Below, in pieces: positions 12,166-24,434 of a DNA stretch of 64,000 bases. The number at the start of each line of letters is the position of its first letter. Positions within the stretch are counted from its first letter, which is position 1. The notes under the pieces were generated by a model. The model was not told the origin of the DNA. It did not search any database and was given only the letters and a program-made list of their open reading frames with translations. The translations under genes were made by a program, and so were the position numbers. The stretch spans positions 59,858 through 123,857 of the forward strand of contig VZRG01001590.1 in the NCBI GenBank assembly GCA_013397435.1. The letters run 5' to 3'. The DNA is from Erythrocercus mccallii. Taxonomy: Eukaryota; Chordata; Aves; Passeriformes; Dicruridae.

Positions 12166-15100
12166 CATATGAGATGTTATACAACATAAGCAAGGACCTA
12201 TGTGGCTGATTTACTTTTTGCTTCAATATAAACTTGGTTGGCATGGTAGATCTGTAAGAGCCTCACAGGAGCAGCTGACAAAAGCATAGCTAATGGAACA
12301 CACATGTTTCTAGATTGTGTCTCCTTAACTATATAATCACAATTTAGACTTCCACAGGGTGTACCAGGAGAAGACTGGCACTTAACAGAGCTTACATTGT
12401 AATAGAACTTACATCAGTGGGATACAAAGGAGAACCTCAGAAATTTTTTTGCTGTACCAGACCAATCCTTTTTCAGGCTGATTTTGGTTCATACAAACAT
12501 TGGATTTAAAGTTCTAAATCTCTATACGTGTGTGTATATAGATAGATAGATATGTATATACATACACATGTAGCTCGTGTATTCAGCTTATTCAGTGGAG
12601 CCAGGCTGTGCTCAGTATATTCAGATATCTGTCACCTATGTTTATACAGATAGTGTTCCCAGCAAAGCAATATCACTTTTGAGACAAATGAAACATTCAG
12701 AAGATTCAGGAAAAGGAAGTGGAAGGTTTTACACCATGTGGATCTGTGGCGAGAATGCTCACTTTGAAAAGAGAGGAACATGGTCCTCCCAGGCATGACC
12801 CTGCTGCCAAAACTCTTAACATGTTTGACCACGAAGAGTCTAAGGACAAAACCCTCAATTTACTTGGGTAGTTGGGAGAGTCCAGTCTTCCAGATGAGAA
12901 ATTCTTAATGTGTGTGCCTGCAGATGAATTACAAGTTTGTATGACTGAAGGGAAGAACAAAATTTTAGCAAAGCAGTTACAGTTACTAGGTGAGCCCAGA
13001 GAGTATAGCAGGGAGTATCTAAACAGTCTAGTTGGAAAACTGTATAATCTGTCTTTTGGAAAGGAAGTCTGAGTCCATGGATGAGACCATCCACACCAGA
13101 GTGAGTTTCCAGAAATTCTACAGGCGTGATGAGATCCTAAGTGGAAAATGCCTGTAGCTCTTTGCTAGGGTTGAAAAACTAAAAAAATCAAACCCACAAA
13201 ATGGGGCCAATTTTAACTCACCCCTCCAAAAGATACTAAATCACCTGGAAAAGAATGTAAGGATTTGACACATTCTATTTAAAAAAGAAAGGCATGTAAC
13301 AAAAAATTCCTTAAGATTTGTTTTTTTAGAAGTAGGACAAATATCTGCAAGCTAGCAATGATGAGCAGTCTCCTACGTAAATTCGTGAAAGTCATTTACA
13401 GCAAGACTAGACAATGAGGTAGGGAATAAATTATCTCTCACAAAATAAGAGAGAGAGTTAGATAAATAACCCAGGAAGGCTTTTTCATCTCCGATTTCTT
13501 TGTTTCTACAAAGATTATGAAAAATGTTTTACTACATTAATCTCTGCAGCAAACTGCAGTAATGCAAAGAGAGAGAAGTACAACCCTGAAACAGAGAAAA
13601 AGTATGGAGAGCAGAAAATTCGTGTAACAATTTCTTACTGAGACAGAAGGAATAGGACAGTAACTGACTAGGTCAGGCTGATGTGGGTGGAGTGGACGAT
13701 GAGGATATTCGACATGCCACTTTGTAACCCTGAGGGTGGTTACAAGGCATGTGAGACATTCAGGGTGATGGTGGTGGCAAATTAATCGATATTTTGCGAA
13801 TGAAATACGATGTCTTCATGTTCTGTGAGGTACAATGGTTCTACACAAGTTAGTTGTACACAAATACATAAATTATTATCTATGTTATCAGCTCAAGGAC
13901 ATATTTTCTGTGCTGGCTCAGAGTGGTACCTTTCCCATCTGCTGGACATCTTACTTGGCAAGTCAAGGACAAGAAAATGTTAAAAAATGCTGATAAGATC
14001 AAGGTTTGTAATAATAGTAGATTCTAATAGTACCAGTATTAACTTTCCATATTGATTTCTACATACCTAAACATGCTTCCTAATTATTTCAGTTAGTTAA
14101 TCTAGTGTTGCAAGAGACATTGAGGCACCAATTCTAGAAATACAGAAACCACATAAATGGCTTCTGATTTAGAGTGAACAGAAATCACTTCTCTCCTTCA
14201 AGAGGGTATAGAAAATAACTTCTATTCTATAACTAGCTCAACGGCTACTCCAGGAGCAGATGGATTAATCCTATATATGAACTTTCTCATTTATGTCAAT
14301 GTATACACAAATAAAGTATGCTAACAAATGCATATTCTCACAGACCTGGAAAATAACAATCTTTTGATTCTGAGCAAATTTTGAATAGATCACTGAGCAT
14401 ATCATAGTGTCAATTATGTTAAATGTCAACATGCTGGATACAGATACGGATTCGCAGCCCTGGTGATCTGAAAAGACAACAAAAAATCAAGTCTTGATAT
14501 ATGTAATCATGGTACACACTAGAAGAGATGAACTAGCTGTCAGCTCCAAAGATTAAGGTGCAGCTTTGATACAGGCTCAGATTTCAGCAGCAGAGTATGG
14601 TGGGGAGTCGCACACTTTAAGGTCATGGCTTACATCTGGGCAGCAGAATCTCTAATAAAGAGTGAGCTCCTCCCTGCTCCTGTCCTAGCCTGAAAGAGAT
14701 AGAAATGGAAGATCATTAGCATGCAAAGAGTCTTCAAACAAAATGCTGCCATCTTCACCTCTGAATTGCAAGATTTCCTGTTCAAGTTGTGTTTGCTGGA
14801 TACTGTAGCTGAGTTGTGCATGTTAGTCACCTTACATTACGAATCATTTTACAAAAGCCATGACACTGATCCAGTTTGTCACAGGTGGTGCATATTTGGC
14901 CATGTCCCATGCCTAATTCTGGAAGAATTTACAGCAGATTAACTTGTCTAACAGTTATGATCTAAAAAAGTAAAAAACAGTGATTTATGAACGGCTTAAT
15001 TCAAATTTAATTGCAGCCACTGTGAAATACACCATGAATTAATTCAAGCACAGCTGCATTTCTAGTTACTCTGCTTTAGACCACTGGAAAACTTAATATC

Positions 15101-15379
15101 TGTTTTGTGCTTTCACACAACCCATATGTATAAGTGGGAGAGCAAGAATAGATTTTCCTAACAGATCTTCTTCCCACAGATCTTTCCCAAAATCAGTGAA
15201 CATGGAGGAGAGAGCAGATGTGGGAAGAACAATGCAGTGAAAAGTTAGTGAGAAGAGGAAATGAAACTAAGTACTAAATTCATTTTTGTACCAATACCAG
15301 CAACATCTCTGTGTTCCTCCCATGTCACCTAACCTTGCATTCTCTGGGCATACATGTTCCTTTTTTGTCTTATTTCCAA
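12166..15379. other. Gene-free spacer with small TA/GATA patch
   Basis: No gene recognised. A short purine/pyrimidine microsatellite patch (TGTGTATA, GATAGATA, TATGTATATAC) lies at 12528-12570. Open frames are at most 84 codons, overlap on both strands around 12.6-13.1 kb, and show no known domain. Confidence 0.5.
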
Positions 15380-15975
15380 GAGAAATAAGAATTTTGTCTT
15401 ATTTCCTGTTCAGCCAAGCTGGTCTTCTGTCTCATCCGCTTGACTTCCAACATTTAGGAACTGCCTGTTCCTGGGCCTTTAGGAGGTGTTGCTTAAAAAG
15501 TGACCAGCACTGATGGACCCTAGCACCTTCAAAAGTATTTTCCCAGGGGACCTTACTCACTAGTTTCCTGAGCAGCCTGAATTCTGCTCTGCTCATGTAG
15601 AGGATGGAAGTTTTGTTGGCTCTTTTCCTCCTGCCAACCAAAATTTTAAACTCAATTGCTTTGTGGTCACCATGGCCAGGGTGGCCATCAGTCTCTGCTT
15701 TTATTCACAAGACCCTCTCTGTTAACAAGCAACAAATCAAGGAGCCCAGCTTTCCTAGCTGGCACTCTTATTACCTGTATCATAAAGAATTCATCAGGTG
15801 TTTTAGATGAATCTTCTGTCCCTGTTTGTGCCAGCAGTATGGTGTTCCCAGTTAACATCTGGCAAGATTAAGTCTTCCATAAGAACACAGGCAGTTGATT
15901 TGGAGGTGTCCCTTAGGTCCTCAAATAATTCATCAGTGTCATTGTTGTGGCTAGGTGATCTATAGTAGGTAGGTC
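15380..15975 (-). mobile_element. CR1 LINE ORF2 endonuclease remnant
   Basis: Minus-strand translation from about 15960 down recovers the C-terminal half of the CR1 APE-type endonuclease and the following linker. Pieces are EDLILPDVNWEH (family GDFNLPDVCW), LLDLLLVNREGLV, then FRLLRKLVSKVPWE and LFKQHLLKAQEQ. Stops and frameshifts break the frame, and the conserved GDFN is changed to EDLI, so the copy is inactive. The N-terminal endonuclease half is missing: ORF1-like sequence abuts directly at about 15976. This belongs with the next feature as one decayed insertion. Confidence 0.82.
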
Positions 15976-16455
15976 CCACTGCCTGTCACTGGTCAGCCTG
16001 GTTTTCTCCTGGTAGAGATGGTGACCAGCTTCCAACCCTCTGTTCAACAGGCCCTTGACCAGCTACTTGACAGGATTCCACGTCCACCTGGCCCTCCACT
16101 ACAATGAAAGCTTGAGACTCTTGAGACTGTGGAGTGTCTGAGAGCAACCTATCAATCTCTTCCTCATTTTCTTGAATTTTCTATTCACTTCCTCCTGTAG
16201 CTCCTTCACCTGGTGACACAGCTCATTCTTTTAGACAACCAACTTCAGCAATTCCACTGACTAAACACTCAGTCTTGAGCAGCTGTGGACTTTCTGGCAC
16301 TAACTTCCTATAACTATAATTTTATCTAATGGACCAAGGAGCACGTAATAAATCCAGGGTTCTCCTCTAGTGTCAGCACTGATGAACTGTGGTGAGCTGT
16401 CTCCTGTCTGTCTCCCTTTTGGTCCTGGGTACTTCCACCTCTAGGACACATTTGT
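15976..16455 (-). mobile_element. CR1 LINE ORF1 remnant (coiled-coil part)
   Basis: Continues the same minus-strand CR1 upstream of the endonuclease remnant. Minus-strand reading gives a charged helical segment (LCHQVKELQEEVNRKFKKM) followed by SQTLHSLK-like and VEGQVDVES-like pieces. This resembles the C-terminal coiled-coil part of CR1 ORF1, a nucleic-acid-binding chaperone-type protein. ORF1 and late endonuclease are adjacent, which means several hundred bases at the ORF1/ORF2 junction are missing. The ORF1 call is less certain than the endonuclease call because ORF1 evolves quickly. Confidence 0.6.
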
Positions 16456-19400
16456 CAAGGGTTATTAAAAGAAGAGTTGAGTCAAATCTCAGCAAATGAA
16501 TAGCATATTGATATTCCATAAAGACAGATGAATGAAATGTTTAAAATGTTAGATACTATTTATTACTTTTATTACACATCTATCATCACAGGACACTGCA
16601 TTTTTAATAGCCTTAATTTACTCAGGCAAGGGACAAGCAGGGTTTACTTAGATACTCAGTTTGTCCCTACCACATCTCCCCTAAAAACAATTTACTGAAT
16701 GTTAATTTGAAGTGACTTGCAAGAGAGACGTAAATTAAATACCAACTTAATGGTAGGAAAAATTTCATATGGCCACTGTGTACCTTAGCAATGAATACAC
16801 ACTTTCATGAGTAGAGAGGCTGACACTTTTAAATCTAAATTTAGAGAGGTAGTGTATTTCTCTTACAAAGTATGAGTTGAGTTCTACTCTGGAAACTGAC
16901 GGTTGGTTCTCAGGAATAAATACCTATCACTTTCCACCATGACTAATTTTCAAGGGTATTGCTACTGTTTTCATGGAGTTAAAGAGGATCTGACCTCTGT
17001 TGATCTCTGTGGTCCACTTTGAAGTGCATTGGTGGCCAGTTATTACTGTTTACATGTATTTATATGGTTTGAGGACTAAAGGGAAAGTGAGTCCTTTTAG
17101 TGCTAGGTGCTGTACAAATAAAAGTGAAGGGTGGTTCAAGGAAGAGCCTACAGCCCAGGAATGGCATCAGAATCTGATGTTCTGTACAGTTCCTAAAAAG
17201 AGAAAATAAACTAATAATATTCTAAGAGTAGAACCATGCATATCTATTTTAGCTATTTGCAGACTAATTTCAGCAGCAGTGAAGGAATAGTTTCAAAGGC
17301 AAAAAGGTCAGGTAGAAACTCTGCCATGGAGGAAAGCCTGTGTAAGTCATGTGCCAAATTTCTTTCTTATCTTCAAATTATTTTCCCAACGGCTCTACAG
17401 GAGTAGCACTGCTTCCCCAGGAGAACTGCCACATCTGAAGTGAATTGTTGATACTGTTTAGCACTTGGGCCATCATACACATTACGCATGAACAAAAAGT
17501 TAGTAATAGAAGGCAATTAAAACTACAAAAAGATTTGAACTGGCAGAGCAATATTAATCCTAGAGTCACATGTTGGAAACAGCACTTCTTTTCTCTGCCA
17601 ATGCTGGTGGTTTTCCCAAATTTTATTTATACAGCAATTTGTCCAGGCTACTTTCAAAAGCTCCAAATTATCAGAACTTCTGGCTCTGTTCAGAAACCCT
17701 AAAACCTGTTCAAGATTACCACAGATTTTAGAATTGTTTCCTACATCCTTTAACAATGTCTGCCTCAATCTCAAGAATGTCTTCCCACCTTTGGAGAAAA
17801 ATCTTTTGGAACTGCCTCCTTTCATATAAGACAGATCCCTGACCCTTTTTCCTCAGAGACCATTTGAAGAAGTTAATACAAATGGGCACAGGATCCAGCA
17901 GAGTAGGGATGTCCTCCATAATCACTCAGGCCATTTCCATGAGTGACAGAGGATGGGCATCCTGGACTCATGCCAGAGCAGAGGCATCTACAGCTCCTCT
18001 GGGCCTTCCTGGAACGCTCATTTTCCTGGAAGTGGACTTGCAGAAGACACTTTCAAACCCTTCCTAAGCACCTGGTCTGCATCTTTGGATAGCTAAATGC
18101 CTTCAGGAAGTAATTGTATCTTTTAAGTGCCCCTGTGTTCATCCCAACAGACTTCAGCTCTAATCAACAGGGAGAGAAGCACAGCCAGCAAACAACGGAT
18201 CCTGTCCAAGCAAATATCTACATTACCACGGAGAAAAGTCTGTGGATTTCCATAGGTGGGCTGGAAAAAGTACTAAGCTTTGAAGACTGATTTTCAGGTG
18301 TCTGGGTCCAATTAAGGTGCCTCCATCTCAGCTCCTCACCAGTAAAACAGAGATAACCTTCTATCCAGCCCAGGAGATGTGAAGAAAACTCTGTTCATAT
18401 AATGCAATACTTTGCCACATAAAATAATACAGTGGATGCTATGTTGCTATGTGACTGCTGATGCAGGATCAGATACACAAATAATGGTCCAAACAGAAGA
18501 TCAGCAGCCCCTGCAGCTGCTGCAGAGATATTTTCTGTAATGTTGTTACTCATCATAATGTGCACAGGAGCCTGACAAAACATAAAACTCTTAAATGCCT
18601 CATCCCTGTCAAAATCATTATCCTTCCAGCGTCTGTTTTCACTTCATTACAAGACAGTCAGCACACACATGCCGGATGTCAAAGGATCTCACCTGAGTTT
18701 TCAATATGCAGGCACCATCATCTCAGGCTGTCAGTCCCTCAAATGTGACTGTCTTCTGCAAAATGGGATTCATTGACTGAGCTGTCCAAGTGGTCTGGAA
18801 CACATTAAAGTAAAAGGAAACAATGCTGTACCATGATTTTTATTCACTGAAATGTGTTACTGTGCTTATCAGGTATTTGTGTGAGCTGGCTTTATGGTAA
18901 TATCAAGCTGATAACAATTTGCAGCTCCATTAACTGCTGTTAGGCAGCAGGAAAAGGAGACATGATAAAAAAGGCAGCCACACAGGGACAAGGAATTCCT
19001 GGTTTAAAAAGGCAACTTACATGTTAAGTGAATTGTTTCTGTTGAGCTGGTAAAATGACTGCTCTGGACATTGAAGGCTTCTTTTTACTCATCATCACTT
19101 TACCTGTAGGTGCATTGCCAATAAAGGGCAACATTCCTCTCTTATCCATTTCAAGGGAGCAACTTACTGTGACTTACACTTTAAAAGTCTTGTTTATTTG
19201 TTCCCAGGACTGCTCCTTTGTGTCTGGAAAGAGGATAATTTTGTAAGCTACTTCAAAGAGTTTAAAATTCAAGCTTATATACAGCACAATGAGAGATCAC
19301 ATCTAACAATGGGGTGTAAGTGGAAAAGGAAAGAATAAAGTTATATATACCAAAGCATAAATGCCTTCACAGTGTGATTCAATCATGCTTTTGGCTGGTT

Positions 19401-20550
19401 ATCACAGACAACAGGCATTGGAACTAAAATAAGGACCCTATGATAAAGCCTTGTTAAAATCCCTTCTTGAAGACCTGATAGTAAAATGTAGTCCTAAATG
19501 AGTAAACTGTATGAAGAGAAGGACTGGAAAAGCACAGAGGTTTGTCTTCTGCAGGAGTAGGATATGGAACAATATATATATGGATTAAACAAAAGAATGA
19601 ACACAAAGCTATCACATAACCTTTCATGTGGATGAGTCAGCTTTAACAACATCACTGTCCAGACAATGACAGAAAGACCCATTTTCATGAGTAGGGTAAT
19701 CACTGGCTGTAGGCTTACACAAAAGAGCAGCTCCTAACAGAAGGTAGATTTCAGCCCATTTTTCTACATTTGCCTGAGATATGGCAGACCTGGTTTCAAA
19801 TCCTAGGTCTCAAGAGACAGATGTTAAGGTCTTCACTTGGCCATGAAGGTCCTGAGGGATCTTTCTGAATGAAAATGGGAATTCACATGAAAAGCATTTT
19901 TCCCATGGGACTGTGCAGGTCTTGGTTGTCACTATTATCACTGTGGAAAGAGTAGAAGGTGACAAAATATACTAAGTTAGTTAAAAAGATTGGTGAAGAC
20001 GTGGACAGCTGAAACATGACTGCGTGCAAGGGGTGAGGGAATATTCTGAAAACACTTCATTCTCTTCACCTGACTCATATGACTATCCACACACCTTTAG
20101 ATCAGTATTACAAGTGAAGCAGGCACTTATGGACACATGGATGAAACCTAGATGCTGGCACAGCTGTTATCAAATATTCCTGGCTTCTTATCCTCACTCT
20201 CGCCTTACAGGACTTGATAAGTCATAAAGGCTTTTGAACAGCCAAGCTAAAACATGAAGCCCTAGTATGTGTCTCCATCAACTGATGGATTGGATGTCTA
20301 GCACACACTAAAAAGATAGTGTAAGGATATAATGATATTATCCCAAAATATTCACCAGACTTTAATTATTTATAGTTCATGAACTTTCTGAGTCAAAGGC
20401 AGCATCTCTGTACCGACTATGCCTTGGATTTTTCTGCCATGAATTTGTTCACCCCCTTTGAATCCATATTTTTTTCTACTTACAGTGTTCTGCAGCACAG
20501 CCTTAGTATCACATTATTTAGAGAAATACCTACTTTATTTTTTTTTTACC
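16456..20550. other. Gene-free spacer
   Basis: No transposon or gene recognised. Open frames reach 100 codons (17523-17825 minus), overlap others on the opposite strand, and have no known motif. The moderately GC-richer part near 17.9-18.1 kb is unremarkable. Confidence 0.5.
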
Positions 20551-20690
20551 AATCATAGAATCACTAAGGTCAGAAAAGACCTTTAAAATCATCAAGTCCA
20601 TCCATCAATATAGTACCACTCCTGTGCTCACCATTAAAACATGTCTTCAGGTGCCATTACCTGCATGTTTTGGGGACACCTCCGTAGTTT
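20551..20690 (-). mobile_element. CR1 LINE 3' tail fragment
   Basis: The minus-strand CR1 3' end. It begins at AATCATAGAATCAC, the complement of the terminal ATTCTATGATT repeat, then GGTCAGAAAAGACC and AAATCATCAAGTCCA, and fades after ACACCTCC. A T-rich run immediately precedes it. It is tail-only and has no coding potential. Confidence 0.85.
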
Positions 20691-20739
20691 TTGAACACTT
20701 TATTTTGGACCAGACTTCTACAAGTTTCATTTGATACCT

Positions 20740-21375
20740 TCTATTGATCATCTTATGGGAGATCATATTACCGTTCTTCACATTTCATGATTTTGTAGAC
20801 TCCTCTGGGAAGTTTCCAAGCTGATGAATCTTTGTTTGCTTATTTGTTTCTTCTAGAGTTGAATATTCCTATCTTTGACTATCTATGATGATTTCTGACA
20901 CCCTTTTTGTACCTTTTTGTTTTTTATTTCTTTTACTATCCCTATTTATCTATTGAAATAGAGTGAAGGAAGAAGAAATTATATTGCATATTCAAGATGA
21001 GAGCACATCATGGATTTGTACACAGGCATAACGATGTGTGATTTGTTTCTTTATCCATGCAAAATCATCCTTAAACTTGATTTTCTTGTTTGACTACTGC
21101 TAAGAGTATGTAAAATTGGTTGTAATAACTCCAGAATCTCATTTTTGCATGGCAATAGCAGTTCAAAGTTCATCACTGGATGCATAAATACAAGATTGTT
21201 TTTCTCTTGTGCATCACTTTACATTACATGGAATTTCATCTGTCATTTCATCAACCAGTAATTTAGCACCCTGAGGTCCTTCTGTAACTCTTTGTAGCTG
21301 CCTTCATCAGCAACTTGTCACTTCTCAGGTCCTTATTGAATATATTGGACAGGATGAGCCCTAACATAAGCCGTA
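20740..21375 (-). mobile_element. Ancient amniote CR1/L3-type LINE fragment
   Basis: A heavily diverged but collinear match to an old CR1/L3-type family known from turtles, crocodilians and birds. In plus-strand order it keeps landmark phrases: TTCCAAGCTGATGAATCTT, TTTTGTACCTTTTT, TATTCAAGATGAGAGCAC, CATGGATTTGTA, then TTGAATTTCATCTG-like, GTCCTTCTGTAACTCTTTG, and a final TTGAATATATTGGACAGGA. The order matches the minus-strand RT-to-3' region of the element, so orientation is minus. No frame is open. Divergence suggests an insertion that predates the bird radiation. Boundaries are approximate. Confidence 0.7.
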
Positions 21376-21427
21376 CCCAGAGCAAACAACACAAGGCCCT
21401 TGATTAGCTGTAAGTGATACCAGAATT

Positions 21428-21545
21428 ACACAGAGTCATAGAAAGGTTGGGGTTGGCAGGGACACATGAAGATCACCAAGTGGAACTCCCATGTTAAAAC
21501 AAGCTCACCTAGAGCAGGTGACTGTAAATGTAGAAATATATCATC
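21428..21545 (-). mobile_element. CR1 LINE 3' tail fragment
   Basis: Minus-strand CR1 end: AGTCATAGAAAGGTTGGGGTTGG, then GGACA...GAAGATCACCAAGTGGAACTCC, then GCTCACCTAGAGCAGGTGACTG. The phrase CACCTAGAGCAGGT is typical of one CR1 tail subfamily, different from the tail at 20551. Its sequence runs into unclassified DNA after about 21545. Confidence 0.75.
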
Positions 21546-22835
21546 AAATTTCCACACCACTGAGAGGCCTCAAAGTAAGCATACTTCCATTCTCACAACA
21601 CTAGTACTGCCTTGGAAATCCCTGGATAACCCTTGAAATTACATATTTGACTGTAGACAGAAAATATTTTTGTCAAATAAGGTAAAAAAATGTTCATGTT
21701 GACCTAAGAGATAAATTTCTCTAGCTCTGAGAGTTAGAGGACTATATGGATGTGTTCTGAACAGATTCAAACTTTGTATTTCTGTGTTCTATAGTAGATT
21801 CTTCCTAGCTGATTCTGTGGTGATTTCAGGTACCCTGTTCAGAATCGCCATACTTTTTCCTGGTTAAATATTTATGATTTAACAACATTTAGCCAGATTG
21901 ACCTGTATCCTCATCCATTTCTATGATGCTTTACTCTTCACAGTCAAATTGGATTTGGAAATTATGTTCATCATGAGGGGCAAAACCTGCATTAAGCATT
22001 ACTCCAATACTCCTAATAAAATTTGATATGGAAAGAGGAAGGATTTGCAATCTGACTGTTAAATTCAAGTGACCAAGAGTCACTATGGCACAGGGCCCTT
22101 GCCTTTTAACAAGTCAGTTTTCTATTATTTCAGAAGTCATTCAAGCATTAAAAAACAGACAAAATTTTATTCCCACTTCATTTGATGTTATGTAATGCTA
22201 TTTTTCAATGTAGTTCAGCCAGTATTCTTCTAGCTTCAGTTAAAACATATTAGAAGCACATTTCTCTTACAAAAATGACTCACTCTACAGTAAACCTGAA
22301 ACATGTTGGATGTTGGTTAAAAGGGCAGAAGCCACAAAGTCTTGCAGTCTTGAGAATTCTGGGGAATTTCAAAAACCTTTCAATATCTAAGACAGTCCCT
22401 ATTCAGGAATTATTGTCACAAAGTTAGTTGATGCATGAATAAATTAATAAATGAATGCAAGGTCCTCTGTAGACCTAGTGTTTGAACAAAGATCTGTGTC
22501 CAGAACCAAAGCAAAGAGGGCTCGGTGTCTGTCCTGTCACAGTGTGTTATCAAGAACACAGGGATTAACTCTTTATCCGTGTGTTAACCCCAAATATGTT
22601 GACATTTGGAGCACTAAGACACAACATAATTGAGCCTAACAGCTTGCTCATTGAAAATAAAACATCCAAATAAGGCTCTGAAGATAATATGATGGTAACA
22701 GAGATGTTCTTCAGAAATGGACTGAGACCACTCAAAGAGAACATCCATGTTCAGAGCAAGGCAAAAGTGTATGCTTAAACTCATTTAAATACCTTCTCAA
22801 TTAATCTGTAAATAATTTTTTATTTAAGACTTATG
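21546..22835. other. Gene-free spacer
   Basis: AT-rich DNA with no recognisable gene or element between a CR1 tail and a solo LTR. Open frames are at most 60 codons. Confidence 0.55.
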
Positions 22836-23165
22836 ATAGGTGTCCTGGTTTGGGACAAAATTAAGGGGAAGTTTCCAGAAGGAATTGTCCTAGAAACCCA
22901 CCTCCACAAACTCCTCCCCACCCCCACCGGGTCCAGGAAGAATTTCCTTGGAGGGAAAAGTGGAAAAAACCTGTTTATTAGTAAATATCCAAAAGAACAC
23001 TTCCCAACACAGAAAGAAGGAGAACCCAGATGACTCCGAAGTCGCTTTTCACCAGGTAGCCAGTCTCTGTGTGGAGGAAGGGCGCAGAAGCGTGTTCGCA
23101 GGCTCCGGGGGTGCCGTGGTTCCCGGATTTCCAAGGGTCGGTCTCGGAGCCGGTCTCTGTGTCTT

Positions 23166-23176
23166 GGGGGGGGGGG
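23166..23176. repeat. G11 homopolymer in LTR
   Basis: Eleven consecutive G. It is prone to polymerase slippage and to assembly error, so its exact length should be treated with caution. Confidence 0.9.
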
Positions 23177-23177
23177 A

Positions 23178-23183
23178 AATAAA
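23178..23183 (+). promoter_or_regulatory. LTR polyadenylation signal AATAAA
   Basis: AATAAA directly after the G11 run, in the plus orientation of the solo LTR, about 338 bp from its start. Consistent with the end of an R region; activity is unknown. Confidence 0.55.
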
Positions 23184-23423
23184 GGGAGAGGGAAAGAAGA
23201 ACAAAAGCAAGCAAGCAAGCAAAAAAAGAGAAAAAGAAGCGGCCGAAGCAGCAGCAGCAAAAAGCAGCAGCAGCAGCAAGCGAGCCAAAAGCGAAAATAA
23301 GGCCGAAAAACAAATGGCCGTCCCAGTCCAGACGATGGGGGGAGGGGCACGGCTACTTAGACAAAACAGGGGATCCACGATTGGGATATAGGCACGGTCA
23401 CACAGTCACCCCATGACAATAGG

Positions 23424-24434
23424 TAATTTACGAAATTTAAGGCATTAGGATGATCTCTTGACACAGGTAGTGTTTAGCCTCTGCTATTTAAAGACAAGAT
23501 TCAAATGTTTGCTATTGTAAGACTTAATCTAAATCAATTCCATATACATTATTTTAACTGCAAAACTTGTTTTTGAAGATTAGCTATCCACACAAATCTC
23601 AGAGTGCCCCATCCTCTCCTGTAGTGGTTAGCCTCCCATGTACCTGCAGTGAAGGAAAAAAAAATCTTTACAAACTACAGAAAAGTAACTGTCTCCACTA
23701 CATGGCACACGGTAAGTATGTACATCAAATATCACTGGTAACACATCATAAGCTGTCCCACCCAGGAATCTCACTGAAAAGTAATCTGTATTGATGGTTT
23801 CCAAAACATGATCTATGAGCAATGGGCAGCTCATCAGTTGTAAGTGATCCACACCTGGCCTGTGAAGCCACGCTGAGGAGCAGATGAGTTCATGACAGTC
23901 TGCAGAGTTTCTCATAGACCAACAGAGTTGTAAGTGCTGTCCTGCACCCTTAAATCTTCATGTTTTAAAAGAAGATTATGTTTTCTCCAGTCAACAGAGG
24001 CTTGCTGACATAAATACATAAAAGACTATATAAAACAAGTAGAAAGCCAACCGTTCCTCACGTGGTGTGGTCAGAGATAAAAAAAAAGGTGGAAAACTGA
24101 GACTAAATATTAAAGAAAATTTTCTCTTGGCAAAATTAATACTGGAATAAGCTGCCTGGGGAAGCTGTAGACTCTCTACAACTGAAGTCATTCATCACAG
24201 ACAGGCTAACATCTATCAGAAATTATATGGTTTTGGCTGACCCTGACACTAAGGAAAAGAGTAAGACTAAGAAAGGTCTCAAGATATCTTACATCTCTGT
24301 CCACATCTTTAGACAGTTAAGAAAAAATTACCAACCAACTGCTAAATCCTTCAAACAGTCTCCTTCCCTTTCTGTGAAAGAGGATCTTCACCTGTGTCAG
24401 AGCAATACTAGATATTGGTAGGGTGGGTGGTGAG
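23424..24434. other. Gene-free spacer
   Basis: Nothing recognised between the solo LTR and a CR1 copy. Open frames are at most 95 codons with no motif. Confidence 0.55.

Larger units (their letters stand above)
22841..23418 (+). mobile_element. Solo LTR of endogenous retrovirus, 5-bp TSD
   Basis: A 578-bp solo LTR that starts TGTCCTGGTTTGGG and ends CCCCATGACA, flanked by a perfect 5-bp duplication ATAGG (22836-22840 and 23419-23423). The TGTCCTGGTTT start is common in passerine ERV LTRs, and a 5-bp duplication fits ERVL or ERV1 rather than ERVK. It is much GC-richer than its surroundings, with several CpGs, a G11 run at 23166-23176, an AATAAA just after it, and CAG-rich simple sequence at 23248-23280. 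Intact termini and duplication suggest a fairly recent insertion. Open frames of 147 codons (plus) and 176 codons (minus) cross it but come from low-complexity GC-rich sequence and are not genes. No internal viral region remains. Confidence 0.9.

Noticed and set aside
22820..23391. Open frames of 176 codons (minus) and 147 codons (plus)
   Set aside because: They lie across the GC-rich solo LTR and consist largely of low-complexity residues from its G/A-rich and CAG-rich sequence.
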